From Phycisphaeraceae bacterium (GTDB lineage Bacteria; Planctomycetota; Phycisphaerae; Phycisphaerales; Phycisphaeraceae), in assembly GCA_007119405.1 (NCBI GenBank), contig SKPT01000112.1, forward strand, positions 1-5,741: a stretch of DNA of 5,741 bases, in the 5' to 3' direction. Below the pieces are notes generated by a model. The model had not been told where the DNA came from. It saw only the letters and a list, made by a program, of their open reading frames with translations, and did no database searches. Each line of letters opens with the position of its first letter. Positions within the stretch are counted from its first letter, which is position 1. Positions 4,323 through 5,741 of the stretch are shown here, one piece after another. Made by a program: the position numbers and the translations under genes.

Positions 4323-5741
4323 TCAATCGCGCCACGACCAGCGCAAGTACAGCGCGTTGCTCACCACGCTGACGGAGCTCAGCGCCATCGCCGCGGCCGC
4401 GAGCATCGGGTTCAGCAGCCCCGCGACCGCCACGGGGATCAGCGCCAGGTTGTAGATGAACGCCCAGAACAGCCCGAAGTAGATCCGCCACATCGTCGCC
4501 CGGCTCAGGCGGATCGCCCGCGCCAGGTTCGACAAGTCATTGCCCACGAGCACCACGTGCCCGGCATCCATGGCGATGTCCGTGCCGCCGCCCAGGGCGA
4601 TGCCCAGGTCCGCGCTGGCCAGCGCCGGGGCGTCGTTGATCCCGTCGCCGACCATCGCCACGACGCGGCCGGCGCGCTGAAGCTCGGCCACCTTCGCCTG
4701 CTTGTCGGTCGGCAGCACCTCGGCGAGCGTCTCGTCCACGCCCAGCTCGGCGCCGATCGCCTCGGCGGTCGTGCGGTTGTCGCCGGTGAGCAGAATCGTG
4801 CGCAGGCCCAGGGCCTTGAGCGCCGCGACCGCCTGGCCGGCATCCGGCCGGGGCCGGTCCGCGAGCGCGATCAGCCCCATCACCTGGCCATCGACGGCCA
4901 CCGCCACGACGGTGCGCGCCGCGGCCTCGAGCTCGCCGGCCCGGGCCTCGACATCGCCCGCCACCTCCACGCCGCGATCGCGCAACGTCGCGAGCCGCCC
5001 GACCACCACGCTCTGCTGCGCCACCGTCGCCGCGACGCCCCCGCCGGTGATCGACTCGAAGCCTTCCACGCCCGCGTCGGACTCGTCGACCAGCCCGCGT
5101 TCGCGTCCATGCTCGACGATCGCCCGCGCCAGCGGATGCTCGCTCATCGCCTCCGCCGCCGACGCCAGGCGCAGCAGCGTGTCGTCGTCGAAGCCGCCCA
5201 CCGCCACGACATCGGTGACCTCGGGCTTGCCCTGCGTCAGCGTGCCGGTCTTGTCGAGGACGATGTCGGTGAGCCGGCCCGCGCGCTCCAGCGCGAGCGC
5301 TTCCTTGATGAGGATGCCCCGCCGCGCCCCGAGCCCGGTGCCGACCATGATGGCCGTGGGCGTCGCCAGCCCCAGGGCGCAGGGGCAGGCGACGATCAGC
5401 ACCGCCACCAGGGCCATCATGCCGTACAGCCACGCCCCGGCCCCGAGCCCCCAGCCGAGCAGCGCGGCGACGGCGATGACGATCACCACGGGCACGAACA
5501 CGCCCGCGACCTTGTCCACCAGCCGCTGGATGCCCGCCTTGGATGCCTGCGCCCGCTTGACCAGCTCGACCACCTGCGACAGCAGCATCGCCTTGCCCGT
5601 GGCCGTGGCCCGGTAGCGCACGGCCCCGGCCTGGTTGACCGTGCCCGCGAAGACGCGATCGCCCGGGCCCAGCTCGGCGGGCACCGACTCGCCAGTGACC
5701 ATTGACTGGTCCACGCTCGTGTGCCCGTCGATGATCTGGCC
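4323..5741 (-). CDS. copA: Cu(+)-exporting P1B-type ATPase, C-terminal part (5' end beyond window)
   Basis: The frame is open to the window edge, so the start lies outside and 472 residues are visible. In order they show GQIIDGHTSVDQSM then TGES (5685-5696) of the actuator domain, a helix pair, the CPC metal-binding motif in CPCALGLATP (CPC at 5379-5387), the phosphorylation site DKTGTLT (5235-5255), the HP dipeptide of the nucleotide domain (5133-5138), and GDGIND (4632-4649). The last two helices carry Tyr-Asn (4449-4454) and MALSS (4374-4388), the YN and MxxSS pair that with CPC marks Cu(I) transporters (P1B-1). An apparent GTG at 5712-5714 is an internal Val codon, since conserved sequence continues upstream. 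The enzyme sits in the inner membrane and uses ATP to move Cu(I) out of the cytoplasm. No catalytic motif within the visible part is damaged. It is convergent with the carbohydrate genes. N-terminal metal-binding domains cannot be assessed. Confidence 0.96.
   Translation of the reverse strand, partial: GQIIDGHTSVDQSMVTGESVPAELGPGDRVFAGTVNQAGAVRYRATATGKAMLLSQVVELVKRAQASKAGIQRLVDKVAGVFVPVVIVIAVAALLGWGLGAGAWLYGMMALVAVLIVACPCALGLATPTAIMVGTGLGARRGILIKEALALERAGRLTDIVLDKTGTLTQGKPEVTDVVAVGGFDDDTLLRLASAAEAMSEHPLARAIVEHGRERGLVDESDAGVEGFESITGGGVAATVAQQSVVVGRLATLRDRGVEVAGDVEARAGELEAAARTVVAVAVDGQVMGLIALADRPRPDAGQAVAALKALGLRTILLTGDNRTTAEAIGAELGVDETLAEVLPTDKQAKVAELQRAGRVVAMVGDGINDAPALASADLGIALGGGTDIAMDAGHVVLVGNDLSNLARAIRLSRATMWRIYFGLFWAFIYNLALIPVAVAGLLNPMLAAAAMALSSVSVVSNALYLRWSWRD

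Noticed and set aside
4266..5705. 479-codon plus-strand open frame opposite the ATPase
   Set aside because: The minus strand carries every P1B ATPase motif in order. The plus-strand product is a His/Arg/Pro-rich shadow.
5712..5714. GTG as the start of the ATPase
   Set aside because: Conserved actuator-domain sequence (GQIIDGHTS) continues in frame upstream to the window edge, so this is an internal Val codon.

Overview
This GC-rich window reads as a piece of an environmental bacterial chromosome, most likely Planctomycetota (Phycisphaerae-like). That assignment is an inference. It rests on the high GC content, the near absence of Shine-Dalgarno sites, a probable leaderless promoter, Cys-rich TRASH/YHS-like repeat proteins, and intergenic spaces packed with palindromic and 9-bp-periodic repeats. 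No marker gene is present to settle it.

Layout: (1) 2-82 is probably the 3' end of an upstream plus-strand gene. (2) 194-1027 encodes a lipoprotein with a 22-residue His/Asp run, three TRASH-like units (the middle one without its FCCxxC cysteines) and a His-rich tail. (3) 1045-1273 is a composite palindromic repeat that runs into the start of the next gene. (4) 1257-1994 encodes an exported TRASH-like domain fused to a four-helix DUF2231-type membrane domain. (5) 2065-2763 encodes a CBM9-like (DOMON-type) protein with an apparently leaderless promoter. (6) 2763-2969 is bounded by an 18-bp inverted repeat and contains a homopurine tract and a second repeat family. (7) 2977-3960 encodes a clan GH-A-like glycoside hydrolase with both candidate catalytic glutamates. 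(8) 3961-4322 is a gene-free spacer carrying copies of all three interspersed repeat families and a hairpin. (9) 4323-5741, on the minus strand and cut by the window edge, is the C-terminal two thirds of a Cu(+)-exporting P1B ATPase.

Two themes appear. The two TRASH/His-rich proteins and the CopA-type ATPase look like copper handling: the ATPase would pump Cu(I) out of the cytoplasm, while the lipoprotein and the membrane TRASH protein would bind or sense metal in the envelope. The CBM9-like protein and the hydrolase suggest carbohydrate processing, but neither has a signal peptide. The clearest unexplained signal is the repeat complement. Four hairpins share one architecture (9-bp stem, one bulged base, 3-4 bp GC clamp, GAA triloop), and their stem sequence changes in a base-pair-preserving way between the two types.
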